A stretch of DNA of 64,000 nucleotides from Pectobacterium sp013449375 (GCF_048593165.1 NZ_CP184271.1), one strand, 5' to 3'. Counted from the stretch's first letter, positions 34,373-43,383 are shown. Numbers and translations: made by a program. The notes: generated by a model from the letters alone, not told the origin.

Positions 34373-35350
34373 TTACCAGTCGAGCTGATCTTTAAACGCT
34401 TCGGTATCGGCTTTCAGCGCATCAATCAAATTGACCATATCCTGCGGCAATTCCGCATGCCATTCCATGTGAATGCCAGTAATAGGATGATAAAAGCGTA
34501 ACATGGTGGCATGTAGCGCCTGACGATCGAAACCACGCAGCGTCTCAATGAATGCTTCCGAAGCGCCTCTCGGTGGACGAGGACGACCGCCGTATAGCTG
34601 ATCGCCAACCAGAGGATGATTAATGTGAGCCATATGCACACGAATCTGATGGGTACGCCCCGTTTCCAGACGCAACCGCAAACGGGTATGCGCACGGAAA
34701 TGTTCCATGATGCGATAATGTGTCACAGCAGGCTTGCCCATTGGGTGCACCGCCATGTGCGTTCGCTTGCTTGCGTGGCGAGCGATAGGCTGATCGACCA
34801 TGCCACCCGCGGTCATCGAACCAATCGCAACCGCCTCGTACTCACGGGTAATTTCACGCGCCTGTAGCGCCTCAACTAAGCGCGTCTGTGCTGGAACGGT
34901 TTTCGCGACGACCATGAGCCCTGTCGTATCTTTATCAAGCCGGTGCACAATCCCAGCGCGGGGCACATCGACAATCTCAGGATAGTGATGTAACAAGGCA
35001 TTCAATACCGTGCCATCAGGGTTACCCGCACCGGGGTGAACCACCAGATCTCTGGGTTTGTTGATGACTAGGATGTCCTGATCTTCATACACGATATCCA
35101 GCTTGATATCCTGTGCTTCCCAGCGGGCCTCTTCCTCAATCAATGCATCAATCGCTACCGATTCGCCGCCTAGTACTTTCTCTTTTGGCTTATTGGTGAC
35201 ATTGCCGTTAATCTGTACCCGATTCTCAAGAATCCACTCTTTTATGCGGGATCGTGAATAATCAGGGAACAATTCGGCCAAAGCCTGATCTAAACGTTGT
35301 CCGAGTTGAGATTCGGCCACCGTTGCGGTGAGTTGTACTTGTTGTGCCAT
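34373..35350 (-). CDS. rluD: 23S rRNA pseudouridine(1911/1915/1917) synthase RluD
   Basis: Pseudouridine synthase of 325 residues modifying helix 69 of 23S rRNA, needed for normal ribosome assembly. An S4 RNA-binding domain (about 18-80, RLDQALAELFPDYSRSRIKEWI) precedes the catalytic domain with the active Asp in HRLDKDTTG near residue 139. Its start faces bamD divergently with 134 bases between them, as in E. coli. Confidence 0.96.
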   Translation of the reverse strand: MAQQVQLTATVAESQLGQRLDQALAELFPDYSRSRIKEWILENRVQINGNVTNKPKEKVLGGESVAIDALIEEEARWEAQDIKLDIVYEDQDILVINKPRDLVVHPGAGNPDGTVLNALLHHYPEIVDVPRAGIVHRLDKDTTGLMVVAKTVPAQTRLVEALQAREITREYEAVAIGSMTAGGMVDQPIARHASKRTHMAVHPMGKPAVTHYRIMEHFRAHTRLRLRLETGRTHQIRVHMAHINHPLVGDQLYGGRPRPPRGASEAFIETLRGFDRQALHATMLRFYHPITGIHMEWHAELPQDMVNLIDALKADTEAFKDQLDW

Positions 35351-35484
35351 ATTATGCAGCTTCTTCGTTAACGTTGGGTTTTGACGGCGACGCCGTTTAA
35401 AATAATGTACTATTGTAGCTGGTCTAAATCGGGAGCTTAACGGACAGTCTCCCGGAATAACATTCTGAGGATAATCAAAACGTC

Positions 35485-36219
35485 ATGACGCGTATGAAAT
35501 ATCTGGTGGCTGCCGCCACGTTGAGCCTGGCGCTGGCTGGTTGCTCCAGCAATTCCAAAGATGCGGTTCCTGATAGTCCGCCATCTGAAATCTATGCCAA
35601 TGCTCAACAAAAACTGCAAGACGGCAACTTTAAAGCAGCCATCACGCAGTTGGAAGCACTGGATAACCGGTATCCGTTTGGTCCCTACTCGCAACAAGTG
35701 CAGTTGGATTTGATCTACGCCTATTATAAATCCGCAGAGCTGCCATTGGCCCAAGCATCTATTGACCGCTTCCTGCGACTCAACCCGACCCATCCAAACG
35801 TGGATTATGTCCTGTACATGCGCGGCCTTACCGACATGGCGTTGGATGATAGCGCGTTACAAGGCTTCTTCGGCGTCGATCGTTCCGATCGCGATCCGCA
35901 GTACGCCCGCACCGCATTTCGGGATTTCAGCAAGCTCATTCAGGGATATCCGAACAGCCAATACGCCACCGACGCAAACAAGCGTTTGGTTTACCTCAAA
36001 GAGCGTCTGGCCAAGTATGAACTTTCTGTCGCGCAATACTACACGAAACGCGGCGCTTATGTGGCAGTAGTTAATCGCGTTGAGCAAATGCTGCGTGATT
36101 ACCCTGATACTCAGGCAACAAAAGCTGCTCTGCCGTTGATGGAAAATGCCTATCGTGAGCTGCAACTGGCCGCACAGGCAGACAAAGTCGCAAAAGTTAT
36201 TGCCGCAAACCCGGCATAA
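35485..36219 (+). CDS. bamD: Outer membrane protein assembly factor BamD
   Basis: Essential lipoprotein of the BAM complex, 244 residues, with five TPR repeats that recognise substrate beta-signals and hold BamA, C and E. The signal peptide ends LALAGC with lipidated Cys20. The body follows E. coli BamD closely (EIYANAQQKLQDGNFK, NRYPFGPYSQQVQLDLIYAYYK). It is divergent from rluD and ends at a strong terminator. Confidence 0.97.
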   Translation: MTRMKYLVAAATLSLALAGCSSNSKDAVPDSPPSEIYANAQQKLQDGNFKAAITQLEALDNRYPFGPYSQQVQLDLIYAYYKSAELPLAQASIDRFLRLNPTHPNVDYVLYMRGLTDMALDDSALQGFFGVDRSDRDPQYARTAFRDFSKLIQGYPNSQYATDANKRLVYLKERLAKYELSVAQYYTKRGAYVAVVNRVEQMLRDYPDTQATKAALPLMENAYRELQLAAQADKVAKVIAANPA

Positions 36220-36244
36220 ATGATAAGCCACACACAATAATGAG

Positions 36245-36270
36245 ACGGCAACTTCGGTTGCCGTTTTTTT
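36245..36270 (+). terminator. Rho-independent terminator after bamD
   Basis: ACGGCAAC, a TTCG tetraloop and GTTGCCGT make a perfect 8-bp stem followed by seven T residues. Confidence 0.93.
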
Positions 36271-36541
36271 ATGATTTTATCGGTTCGCTATACATCAATG
36301 ATGCAGAAAAAACGGCTTGGAGGGAGTCAACAACAGCGCGGTAACATCAACACATCCTATCAATAATGGCACAGGCCGAATGCCCCCTCAAGCACTTCTC
36401 TCTTATTCCCCATGACGCTTCACAAATCGCGTTTTATTGACAAAAAGTGACGAAAAAAAGCGATCAATATCACGCTTTTTGTCGCGACTCACTGTATGCT
36501 GAAATCATCCAAGACGGAAATAGGCAGAGAGGTAAGTTTAT
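36271..36541 (+). promoter_or_regulatory. Upstream region of raiA with a candidate CRP site
   Basis: About 270 bases with no gene. AGCGA-N6-TCACG at 36459-36474 matches 7 of 10 conserved CRP positions and sits in a wider near-palindrome flanked by A- and T-runs. CRP control of the ribosome hibernation factor is plausible from E. coli, but a proper -10 element was not fixed. An AGAGAGG ribosome binding site precedes raiA. Confidence 0.4.
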
Positions 36542-36880
36542 ATGACTATTAATATTACCAGTAAGCAAATGGATATCACCCCCGCAATTCGTCAACATGT
36601 CGAAGACCGTCTTTCTAAGCTGGATAAGTGGCAAACCCAGTTGATTAACCCGCATATTATTCTGTCAAAAGAGCCCCAGGGGTTTATGGCCGATGCCACA
36701 ATCAGTACGCCAAATGGTCCGCTGGTTGCCAGCGCTAAACATGATGATATGTATGCCGCCATCAATGAGTTGATTACCAAACTCGAACGCCAGTTGGACA
36801 AGCTCCAGCATAAAGGTGAAGCCAGACGTGCGGTAGCTAGCGTTAAAGAAGTCAATCTCCAGCCGACTCAAGAAGAGTAA
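36542..36880 (+). CDS. raiA: Ribosome-associated translation inhibitor RaiA
   Basis: Stationary-phase and cold-shock factor of 112 residues that binds the 30S decoding region and stabilises inactive 70S ribosomes. It has the HPF/RaiA fold (beta-alpha-beta-beta-beta-alpha): TINITSKQMDITPAIRQHVEDRLSKLDKW at the start and a basic C-terminal helix KLERQLDKLQHKGEARR. The short C-terminal tail distinguishes it from long HPF. It lies between bamD and pheA as in E. coli. Confidence 0.95.
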   Translation: MTINITSKQMDITPAIRQHVEDRLSKLDKWQTQLINPHIILSKEPQGFMADATISTPNGPLVASAKHDDMYAAINELITKLERQLDKLQHKGEARRAVASVKEVNLQPTQEE

Positions 36881-36902
36881 TTCACGCTCTTTACCCCAAT
36901 AT

Positions 36903-36925
36903 AACGCGCCTGAGGGCGCGTTTCT
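36903..36925 (+). terminator. Rho-independent terminator after raiA
   Basis: AACGCGCC, a TGAG loop and GGCGCGTT form a perfect 8-bp stem; the T-run is short (TTTCT). It separates raiA from the phe operon. Confidence 0.75.
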
Positions 36926-37002
36926 GCATTCTACGCCCTGTAACCCACGTCCTAAAGCGCCAACGAGAAACATGGTTTAACATTGCATGTGGCGATTTTG
37001 TA

Positions 37003-37031
37003 TTGACAGGATGAAAAGCCAACAGTTACCT
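37003..37031 (+). promoter_or_regulatory. pheLA promoter
   Basis: A perfect -35 TTGACA at 37003-37008 and a -10 TTACCT at 37026-37031 are spaced by 17 bases, about 40 bases upstream of pheL. Confidence 0.7.
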
Positions 37032-37073
37032 TACCTGCTAAGCATCTGGATTTTTCTGACTAACCGAGCACAC

Positions 37074-37121
37074 ATGACAAATAAACTGTTTTTCTTCGTA
37101 TTCTTTTTCACCTTCCCCTGA
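37074..37121 (+). CDS. pheL: phe operon leader peptide PheL
   Basis: Fifteen-codon leader MTNKLFFFVFFFTFP with seven phenylalanines in nine positions. Ribosome stalling at these codons when charged tRNA-Phe is scarce lets an antiterminator form and pheA be read. It closely resembles the E. coli leader, lies between the TTGACA promoter and the attenuator, and is followed by the attenuator hairpin 50 bases on. It is too short for ordinary gene finding. Confidence 0.95.
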   Translation: MTNKLFFFVFFFTFP

Positions 37122-37170
37122 TTTGGGAGGCGATTCGTCGTAAGAGCAAGAATACGAAGACGAACAAAAA

Positions 37171-37197
37171 AGCCTCCTGACCAGGAGGCTTTTTTTA
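37171..37197 (+). terminator. pheA attenuator
   Basis: AGCCTCCTG and CAGGAGGCT pair around a two-base loop region, followed by eight T residues, 30 bases before pheA. GGGAGGCG upstream (37125-37134) can pair with its left arm region as the competing antiterminator. With pheL it forms a classical transcription attenuator. Confidence 0.93.
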
Positions 37198-37226
37198 TAT
37201 AAGAACATAAGGCAGGTAATAGCATC

Positions 37227-38387
37227 ATGACAGACAACCCATTACTGGCACTGCGAGAACGCATCAGCGCATTGGATCTGCAATTAATTGAATTGTTGGC
37301 GCAAAGGCGAGAACTGGCGCTAGATGTTGCCCGCAGCAAATTACATTCGCATCGCCCCATCCGCGACAAAGAGCGTGAGCGTGATTTGCTGGACAAGCTG
37401 ACCGCTGCTGGGAAAAAGCATCATCTTGATGGTCACTATATTACCCGCTTATTTCAGCTCATTATTGAAGATTCGGTACTGACGCAGCAGGCTCTCTTAC
37501 AGCATCACCTCAACCAAACAACATCACACTCTGCTCGTATTGCGTTCCTCGGTCCGAAGGGGTCTTATTCTCATCTTGCCGCCCGCCAGTACGCCGCACG
37601 ACACTTCGAGCAACTCATCGAATGCGGCTGCCAGAAATTTCAGGACATCTTCAATATGGTGGAAACAGGGCAAGCGGACTATGCCGTTCTGCCGATTGAA
37701 AACACCAGCTCTGGTTCGATTAACGACGTCTACGATCTGCTGCAACACACCGCTTTATCCATCGTCGGCGAATTAACCAATCCGATAAATCACTGCGTTT
37801 TAGTTGCTACCGATACGTCATTGGAACAGATCGAAACGGTTTACAGCCATCCGCAGCCGTTCCAGCAGTGCAGTCATTTCATTAATCGTTTTCCCCACTG
37901 GAAGATTGAATATTGTGAAAGCACGGCCGCGGCGATGGAAAAAGTCGCGGCCCTCAACTCACCAAAAGCAGCAGCACTCGGCAGCGAAGCCGGCGGTCAG
38001 TTGTATCAGCTACAGATGCTGGAACACGATCTGGCCAATCAGTCGCAAAACATCACTCGCTTCATTGTATTAGCACGTAAGCCGATTGACGTGACTGAAC
38101 AAGTACCAGCAAAAACCACGCTAATTATGGCAACCGGCCAACAGTCCGGCGCACTGGTGGAAGCGCTATTAGTATTGCGTGATAACGGCATTGTGATGAC
38201 CAAGCTGGAATCCAGACCGATCAATGGTAACCCGTGGGAAGAGATGTTCTATCTTGATGTACAGGCCAATCTGCGCAGCGATGCCATGCAGAAAGCGCTA
38301 AAAGGATTAGCTCCCATTACCCGCTCGTTAAAAGTGTTGGGCTGTTACCCCAGTGAAAACGTCGTCCCCGTCGATGTGAACGAATAG
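37227..38387 (+). CDS. pheA: Bifunctional chorismate mutase/prephenate dehydratase
   Basis: P-protein of 386 residues making phenylpyruvate from chorismate. The AroQ-type chorismate mutase domain covers about 1-95 (ALRERISALDLQLIELLAQRRELALDVA). The prephenate dehydratase domain covers about 105-285 (AFLGPKGSYSHLAARQY, PIENTSSGSINDVYDLL). The C-terminal ACT domain (about 300-375) binds phenylalanine and includes ESRP. It is controlled by the pheL attenuator and converges on tyrA. Confidence 0.97.
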   Translation: MTDNPLLALRERISALDLQLIELLAQRRELALDVARSKLHSHRPIRDKERERDLLDKLTAAGKKHHLDGHYITRLFQLIIEDSVLTQQALLQHHLNQTTSHSARIAFLGPKGSYSHLAARQYAARHFEQLIECGCQKFQDIFNMVETGQADYAVLPIENTSSGSINDVYDLLQHTALSIVGELTNPINHCVLVATDTSLEQIETVYSHPQPFQQCSHFINRFPHWKIEYCESTAAAMEKVAALNSPKAAALGSEAGGQLYQLQMLEHDLANQSQNITRFIVLARKPIDVTEQVPAKTTLIMATGQQSGALVEALLVLRDNGIVMTKLESRPINGNPWEEMFYLDVQANLRSDAMQKALKGLAPITRSLKVLGCYPSENVVPVDVNE

Positions 38388-38410
38388 TCGATACGGACGA
38401 ATCATTGAAA

Positions 38411-38440
38411 AAGCCATCCTGATTTTCACCGGGATGGCTT
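38411..38440. terminator. Bidirectional terminator between pheA and tyrA
   Basis: AAGCCATCC, a 12-base loop and GGATGGCTT make a 9-bp stem between the two convergent genes. The T-run is better on the minus strand (CTTTTTCAATG), for tyrA, than on the plus strand. Confidence 0.8.
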
Positions 38441-38469
38441 CTTAAACACAGCTAAGATAGTAAACCTGC

Positions 38470-39591
38470 TTATTGACGAATATCGTTTGCCTGACGCAAA
38501 AGCACTCGGCTCTCCGCTTGAAAGCGTTTGGCATAGTCACCAAACCAGTGTTCGACTTTTTTGAAGCTGTTAATAAACTCGGCTTTATCCGTCTGCTCCA
38601 GTAACGTAATCGCTTCACCAAAGCGTTTGTAGTAACGCTTAATCAACGCCAGATTATCCTCTGAAGACATAATAATGTCGGCATACAGTTGCGGATCCTG
38701 TGCAAACAAACGCCCGACCATGATCAATTCCAGACGATAGATTGGCGATGACAAGGCGAGTAGCTGCTCAATCTGCACATTCTCTTCGGCTAAATGCAGA
38801 CCATAAGCAAATGTCGCAAAGTGACGCAGCGCCTGAATGAACATCATATTCTGATCGTGTTCAACCGCGCTGATGCGATGCAGACGCGCTCCCCACACCT
38901 GAATCTGTTCCAGCAACCACTGGTAAGCTTCCGGCTGCCGACCATCGCAATAGACGACAACCTGTTTGGCAAGGCTGCCGCTGTCTGGCCCGAACATGGG
39001 GTGCAGACCAAGCACCGGGCCACTATGCACCGCCAGCATCGCCTGGAGAGGGCCATTTTTTACCGATGCCAGATCAACCAAAATACAATCATCCGGCAAG
39101 GCAGGCAGGCGGGCAATAACCTGTTCAGTCACGTGAATCGGCACGCTAACAATCACCATACCCGCATCAGACAGCAGTTCATCCGCGCGCGGCCAATCAC
39201 CTTGCTCAAGAATCCTTACCTGATAGCCCGACAGCGTCAGCATTTTTTCAAACAAATTGCCCATTTGACCACGGCCACCAATGATGACGACCGGGCGCAA
39301 CTGCGGGCACAGTGTTTTAAAGCCTTTGTCATTTTCGCTGGTATAGGATTCGCGCATGGTTCGCCGCAGGATATCTTCAATGAGATCCGGTGGAACCCCC
39401 ATAGACGCCGCCTCTTCACGGCGTGAGCTGAGCATGGCCGCTTCACGATCGGGTGCATAAATAGGCAAGCCATAGCGGCTTTTCACTTCACCCACTTCCG
39501 CCACCAAACGCAACCGACGTGATAACAGCGCGACAAGCTCCTTATCCACCTCATCTATCTGATCACGTAATGCGGTCAGTTCAGCTACCAT
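38470..39591 (-). CDS. tyrA: Bifunctional chorismate mutase/prephenate dehydrogenase
   Basis: T-protein of 373 residues leading to 4-hydroxyphenylpyruvate for tyrosine. The AroQ chorismate mutase domain is at about 1-90 (ALRDQIDEVDKELVALLSRR). The NAD-binding dehydrogenase domain begins with VVIIGGRGQMGNLFEKML near residue 101. HPMFGPD is a conserved active-site loop. It lies 6 bases downstream of aroF and forms the aroF-tyrA operon known from enterobacteria, under TyrR control. Confidence 0.97.
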   Translation of the reverse strand: MVAELTALRDQIDEVDKELVALLSRRLRLVAEVGEVKSRYGLPIYAPDREAAMLSSRREEAASMGVPPDLIEDILRRTMRESYTSENDKGFKTLCPQLRPVVIIGGRGQMGNLFEKMLTLSGYQVRILEQGDWPRADELLSDAGMVIVSVPIHVTEQVIARLPALPDDCILVDLASVKNGPLQAMLAVHSGPVLGLHPMFGPDSGSLAKQVVVYCDGRQPEAYQWLLEQIQVWGARLHRISAVEHDQNMMFIQALRHFATFAYGLHLAEENVQIEQLLALSSPIYRLELIMVGRLFAQDPQLYADIIMSSEDNLALIKRYYKRFGEAITLLEQTDKAEFINSFKKVEHWFGDYAKRFQAESRVLLRQANDIRQ

Positions 39592-39597
39592 ATCTTG

Positions 39598-40671
39598 TTA
39601 CTCTCCTGAATGTTTCACACGCGCAGCACTCAGCTCTTGATGAACGGAACGCAGCAACGCTTCTGTACTTTCCCAACTGATACAGGCATCCGTGACTGAT
39701 ACACCGTAGCGCATATCTGAACGCGGCTGTTCTGAAGACTGGCTCCCCTCGTTAAGGTGGCTTTCCAGCATCAGTCCTATAATGGAACGATTTCCCGCCT
39801 TAATTTGTTCAATCGCAGATTCAACAACAAGTGGCTGACGGCGGTAGTCTTTATTTGAATTACCGTGACTACAATCTATCATCAGCGCGGGTCTCAGTCC
39901 CGCATCCTGCATCTGTTTTTCACATTCAGCGACATCCTGTGCACTGTAGTTTGGTTTTTTACCACCGCGCAGAATCACGTGGCCATCAATGTTTCCCTGC
40001 GTTTGTAGCAGACAAACCTGACCCGTTTGGTTGATGCCCACAAAACGATGCGGCATTGCGGCAGCTCTCATCGCATTGATCGCCGTACCCAGGCTGCCAT
40101 CCGTGCCGTTTTTGAACCCAACAGGCATTGACAGGCCGGAAGCCATCTCACGGTGCGTTTGTGATTCAGTTGTACGAGCGCCAATGGCCGACCAACTGAA
40201 CAAATCGCCCAGATACTGCGGGCTGTTTGGATCAAGTGCTTCGGTCGCTAGCGGCAGTCCCATATTCACCAGTTCCAGCAGCAGCTCACGCGCGATGTGC
40301 AATCCTGACTCCACATCAAATGAACCATCCATGAACGGATCGTTGATGAGCCCTTTCCAGCCCACTGTGGTACGCGGTTTTTCAAAATAAACACGCATCA
40401 CAATGTAGAGGTTATCGTTTAATTCAGCGGCAAGTGACTTCAGACGGCGCGCGTATTCCAACGCGGCATCCGTGTCATGAATCGAGCAAGGCCCGCAGAC
40501 GATCAGCAACCGATCATCACGACCATGAATGATATCCGCAATGGTCGCTCTCGCTTGCGCAATATCGCGCTGTTCTGCGTCGTTAAGCGGAAATTTGGCT
40601 TTTAATTCATCGGGAGTAATTAAAACCTGCTCTGCACTGATATTAATATTGTTAAGTGAATCTTTTTGCAT
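39598..40671 (-). CDS. aroF: DAHP synthase, tyrosine-sensitive
   Basis: Class I 3-deoxy-D-arabino-heptulosonate 7-phosphate synthase (357 residues), first enzyme of the shikimate pathway. Conserved segments are LLIVCGPCSIHD, FEKPRTTVGWKGLINDP, GARTTESQTHREMASGLSMPVGFKNGTDG and MIDCSHGNSNK. The isozyme is assigned as tyrosine-sensitive AroF from its operon with tyrA and sequence similarity; AroG and AroH do not have this context. Confidence 0.95.
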   Translation of the reverse strand: MQKDSLNNINISAEQVLITPDELKAKFPLNDAEQRDIAQARATIADIIHGRDDRLLIVCGPCSIHDTDAALEYARRLKSLAAELNDNLYIVMRVYFEKPRTTVGWKGLINDPFMDGSFDVESGLHIARELLLELVNMGLPLATEALDPNSPQYLGDLFSWSAIGARTTESQTHREMASGLSMPVGFKNGTDGSLGTAINAMRAAAMPHRFVGINQTGQVCLLQTQGNIDGHVILRGGKKPNYSAQDVAECEKQMQDAGLRPALMIDCSHGNSNKDYRRQPLVVESAIEQIKAGNRSIIGLMLESHLNEGSQSSEQPRSDMRYGVSVTDACISWESTEALLRSVHQELSAARVKHSGE

Positions 40672-40750
40672 GATCCCATTCCTGAAAAGTTCGGTATATT
40701 CGCGATCGTCTGTAAAGACTACTGTCTGTACAACCTGCCTACGCGTGATG

Positions 40751-40810
40751 TTTACACCATAACACGAACCGTAAAGATTTCAATCCAACTAGTGTAAATA
40801 AAAAATTACC
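40751..40810 (-). promoter_or_regulatory. aroF upstream region with possible TyrR boxes
   Basis: The TyrR consensus is TGTAAA-N6-TTTACA. TGTAAA-N6-ATTACC at 40793-40810 keeps the left half perfectly and 4 of 6 in the right half. TTTACA at 40751-40756 and CGTAAA at 40770-40775 are further half-sites. E. coli aroF has several TyrR boxes, so regulation is likely, but these individual matches are imperfect. Confidence 0.45.
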
Positions 40811-40920
40811 ACCCTAAATGTTGCCAGAAAAACGATATCTGTCTGCTCTATCACTTCCCGATACAACCATGCTAATCCCAGGCGTGAATAGTGATAGAAT
40901 CACGCCAACAAGGGGGAAGG

Positions 40921-41637
40921 ATGCTGAAAGCCATAATCATCGATGACGAACAGCTGGCACGTGAAGAGCTCAGCCTGCTACTGGAAAACGAGTCTGATAT
41001 CACCATCATTGCACAGTGCAGCAATGCGTTGGAGGCGATACCGGCTATCCACCGGCTGCAACCCGATGTGATTTTTCTGGATATACAAATGCCAAAGGTC
41101 AGCGGATTAGAGCTGGTCGCCATGTTGGATCCAGAAAATATGCCTTATGTCGTCTTCGTGACAGCTTATGATGAGTATGCGGTGAGGGCATTTGAAGAAC
41201 ATGCTTTTGACTATTTACTTAAACCGCTGGATGCACAACGACTCAGTAAAACGCTAAATCGTTTGCGACGCGGCACAAGCGTAAACAAAAACGTACAGAT
41301 AATTTCAGAGCCCTTACTCCGCCATATTCCCTGTAACGGACACAATCGTATTTTTTTGCTCAAGATTGAGGAAGTCGAGTATCTTTGTTCAGAACTCAGC
41401 GGCGTGCACGTCGTGGGCGTCAGCCAGTCCGGCTATACCCAACTTTCACTGAAAACACTGGAAGAGAAAACGCCCTTCGTCCGTTGCCATCGTCAATATA
41501 TGGTTAATACGGAACAGCTGAAAGAAATCCAGTTAATGGAAAACGGCGCAGCAGAAGTATTGACGCATACGGGAAAACACATCCCCGTCAGTCGTCGCTA
41601 TCTCAAATTACTGAAAGAAAAATTAGGCATCGCCTGA
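40921..41637 (+). CDS. btsR: LytTR-family response regulator (BtsR/YehT-like)
   Basis: Response regulator of 238 residues with a receiver domain (about 1-120; acidic pocket IIDDEQLAREE, phospho-acceptor Asp in DVIFLDIQMPKVSG near residue 54, TAYDEYAVRAF and KPLD) and a LytTR DNA-binding domain (about 140-237, HRQYMVN and PVSRRYLKLLKE). It follows E. coli BtsR, which with BtsS responds to pyruvate. No histidine kinase gene is adjacent, so it is an orphan here. The start at 40921 has GGGGGAAGG directly before it; the upstream in-frame start at 40891 is less likely. Confidence 0.78.
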   Translation: MLKAIIIDDEQLAREELSLLLENESDITIIAQCSNALEAIPAIHRLQPDVIFLDIQMPKVSGLELVAMLDPENMPYVVFVTAYDEYAVRAFEEHAFDYLLKPLDAQRLSKTLNRLRRGTSVNKNVQIISEPLLRHIPCNGHNRIFLLKIEEVEYLCSELSGVHVVGVSQSGYTQLSLKTLEEKTPFVRCHRQYMVNTEQLKEIQLMENGAAEVLTHTGKHIPVSRRYLKLLKEKLGIA

Positions 41638-41680
41638 TGCGGTGCTTCTTCAGGCCAATGGCCGCAACATTGAAGGTTTG

Positions 41681-42031
41681 ATGATGAAATACAGTTATAT
41701 TTTGGCTGTAATTCTTTTAATGACAGCGTGTCAAAGTAGCGTCCCTTCATTACCCGCTAAAAATGAATCAGGATTCTGGTACGAAGCGGGCTATCAGGAT
41801 GCAATCTCTGGCATAGTCGTAAAGGACGACAGCACCTTACAGGAATGGTTTGGCAATCCGCAGATCGACCGTGAAACCTACCTACGTGGTTATCAGGCTG
41901 GACAATCGGCTTTTTGCGGTACAGATAACATGGAAGAATGGGGAAAAGCGGGGAAAAACTTTCCCGCCAGCTGCGATGGCGTAGAGAATGCGGAAACACT
42001 GCGAACTCACTGGCAGCAAAACCTACCTTAA
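41681..42031 (+). CDS. yfiL: YfiL-like lipoprotein (DUF2799)
   Basis: Predicted lipoprotein of 116 residues. The signal peptide MMKYSYILAVILLMTAC ends in a lipobox with Cys17. The mature part contains YEAGYQDAISG and YLRGYQAGQSAFC, the paired YxxGYxxG pattern of DUF2799 proteins. GAAGG upstream supports a start at 41681 (or 41684); the longer frame from 41642 would place extra residues before the signal peptide. In E. coli yfiL also lies next to aroF. Function is unknown. Confidence 0.75.
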   Translation: MMKYSYILAVILLMTACQSSVPSLPAKNESGFWYEAGYQDAISGIVVKDDSTLQEWFGNPQIDRETYLRGYQAGQSAFCGTDNMEEWGKAGKNFPASCDGVENAETLRTHWQQNLP

Positions 42032-42294
42032 TCACCTTCCACAGATAAGACGATGACCCATACTCATCAGAGAGTTAGCGGCTCGAAAACTATGGTTCAT
42101 CGCATCTGGTAACAATTCCACTCACTTTTGTACTCGCACAGAAATACGTCAGACATACCTCCCCTCTATTATCGCTCACATCAAATAATCACATTAGGTT
42201 ATTAACAACCTGATACTGATATAACGAAAATGCATATCTCACTGATAGTTAAATCTATTATTCCTAATAGCGATTGATATTGTGGAGTGCTCGT
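42032..42294. other. Intergenic region before the methyltransferase gene
   Basis: AT-rich stretch of about 260 bases. No terminator hairpin, sRNA or hrp-box-like promoter was recognised. GGAG at 42284-42287 lies in position to serve the methyltransferase start. Confidence 0.35.
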
Positions 42295-43233
42295 ATGTCC
42301 GGTTCAAGCAAGCCTCATAACCCGTCTCTAAATAGCAGTTCAAGACTCTTATCACACGCTACCTCATCACAGAAAAGCCATGATGAACGAGTCGCTGCGA
42401 TAAAGAACAAAATTATCGCGTCCGGCGACCATCTCGGCATTTCTGTAGAGGAGCAACTGGCACTTCTCGATGCTTTCTCCCATCTTGAATTAGGCCAGTT
42501 TTTACTAAAACATCACGGGTTAAATGCGTACTGGACGCATAACGTGATAGCACATCAGCCAACTCACTATGTGAACCCGCTCGAAGAAGTCATCTACACA
42601 CAACTCCCCAACGTGTTAGCGACGCGCGAACGGTTCGGGATTTTCCAACGTCTGCTTCAAGAACGCTTACGGCCGAATGCCGTCATGGTATCCGTCCCCT
42701 GCGGTGTCATGGCCGACTTATTGCTGTTGGACTATACGCAGCATCGAGATGTGAAATTAATCGGGATTGATCTAGATAGACAGGCTCTGGAAGACGCTTA
42801 TAAACTTGCCAGTCAGCAAGGGCTGGAAAATAGGATATCGTTGGTACCGGCCGATGCTTGGACAATAGATTTGGCAGCACAGGCAGATGTGATTACCAGC
42901 AACGGGCTCAATGTTTATGAGCAGGATGATGACAAAGTGACCGAACTTTACCGCGTGTTCTATTCTGGGCTGAAACCTGGGGGCACACTGATAACCAGCT
43001 TTATGACACCTCCCCCTACGCTGTCGCAAGATTCCCCATGGATAAATACCGATCCAAAATTGCTAGCCCTCCAATATGTCCTTTTCTCACGCATTATTGG
43101 AGCAACGTGGACGGCGTTTCGTACCCACAAACAAACGCAATCGCAGTTAGAACGAGCCGGATTTACAGATATTCAGTTCATTAACGATCATATGAATATG
43201 TACCCAACGGTGATCGCTAATAAGCCGTACTGA
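42295..43233 (+). CDS. Class I SAM-dependent methyltransferase, unknown substrate
   Basis: Protein of 312 residues. Residues 1-35 are Ser-rich and polar without hydrophobic segment. The methyltransferase core starts near residue 125: motif I is a variant (VMVSVPCGVMADLLLLD), followed by LIGIDLDRQAL with the acidic ribose-binding residue, ADAWTIDL, and ITSNGLNVYEQDDDKVTELYRVFYSGLKPGGTLITSF. The C-terminal part (WTAFRTHKQTQSQLERAGFTDIQF) is typical of small-molecule methyltransferases. The ATG at 42295 is chosen over the upstream TTG at 42274. It is monocistronic, with its own terminator. The real substrate cannot be deduced. Confidence 0.75.
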   Translation: MSGSSKPHNPSLNSSSRLLSHATSSQKSHDERVAAIKNKIIASGDHLGISVEEQLALLDAFSHLELGQFLLKHHGLNAYWTHNVIAHQPTHYVNPLEEVIYTQLPNVLATRERFGIFQRLLQERLRPNAVMVSVPCGVMADLLLLDYTQHRDVKLIGIDLDRQALEDAYKLASQQGLENRISLVPADAWTIDLAAQADVITSNGLNVYEQDDDKVTELYRVFYSGLKPGGTLITSFMTPPPTLSQDSPWINTDPKLLALQYVLFSRIIGATWTAFRTHKQTQSQLERAGFTDIQFINDHMNMYPTVIANKPY

Positions 43234-43383
43234 ACAGGATAAAAACGATATCAACGTGATATTTTGATCGCCGTAACCGATCAATATTGCAAAATCGATC
43301 GGTATGAACGTTTATAAAATAACCATGCGTGATGTCATTATGGTACTGAAATTCAAAAAATAATGATGGCAACAGGGAAAGCG

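Noticed and set aside
37171..37197. Attenuator hairpin as the end of a separate small RNA
   Set aside because: The pheL peptide with seven Phe codons and pheA directly downstream explain it fully as a transcription attenuator.
42032..42294. hrp-box promoter upstream of the methyltransferase
   Set aside because: No GGAACC element at the required distance from a CCAC element was found on the plus strand.
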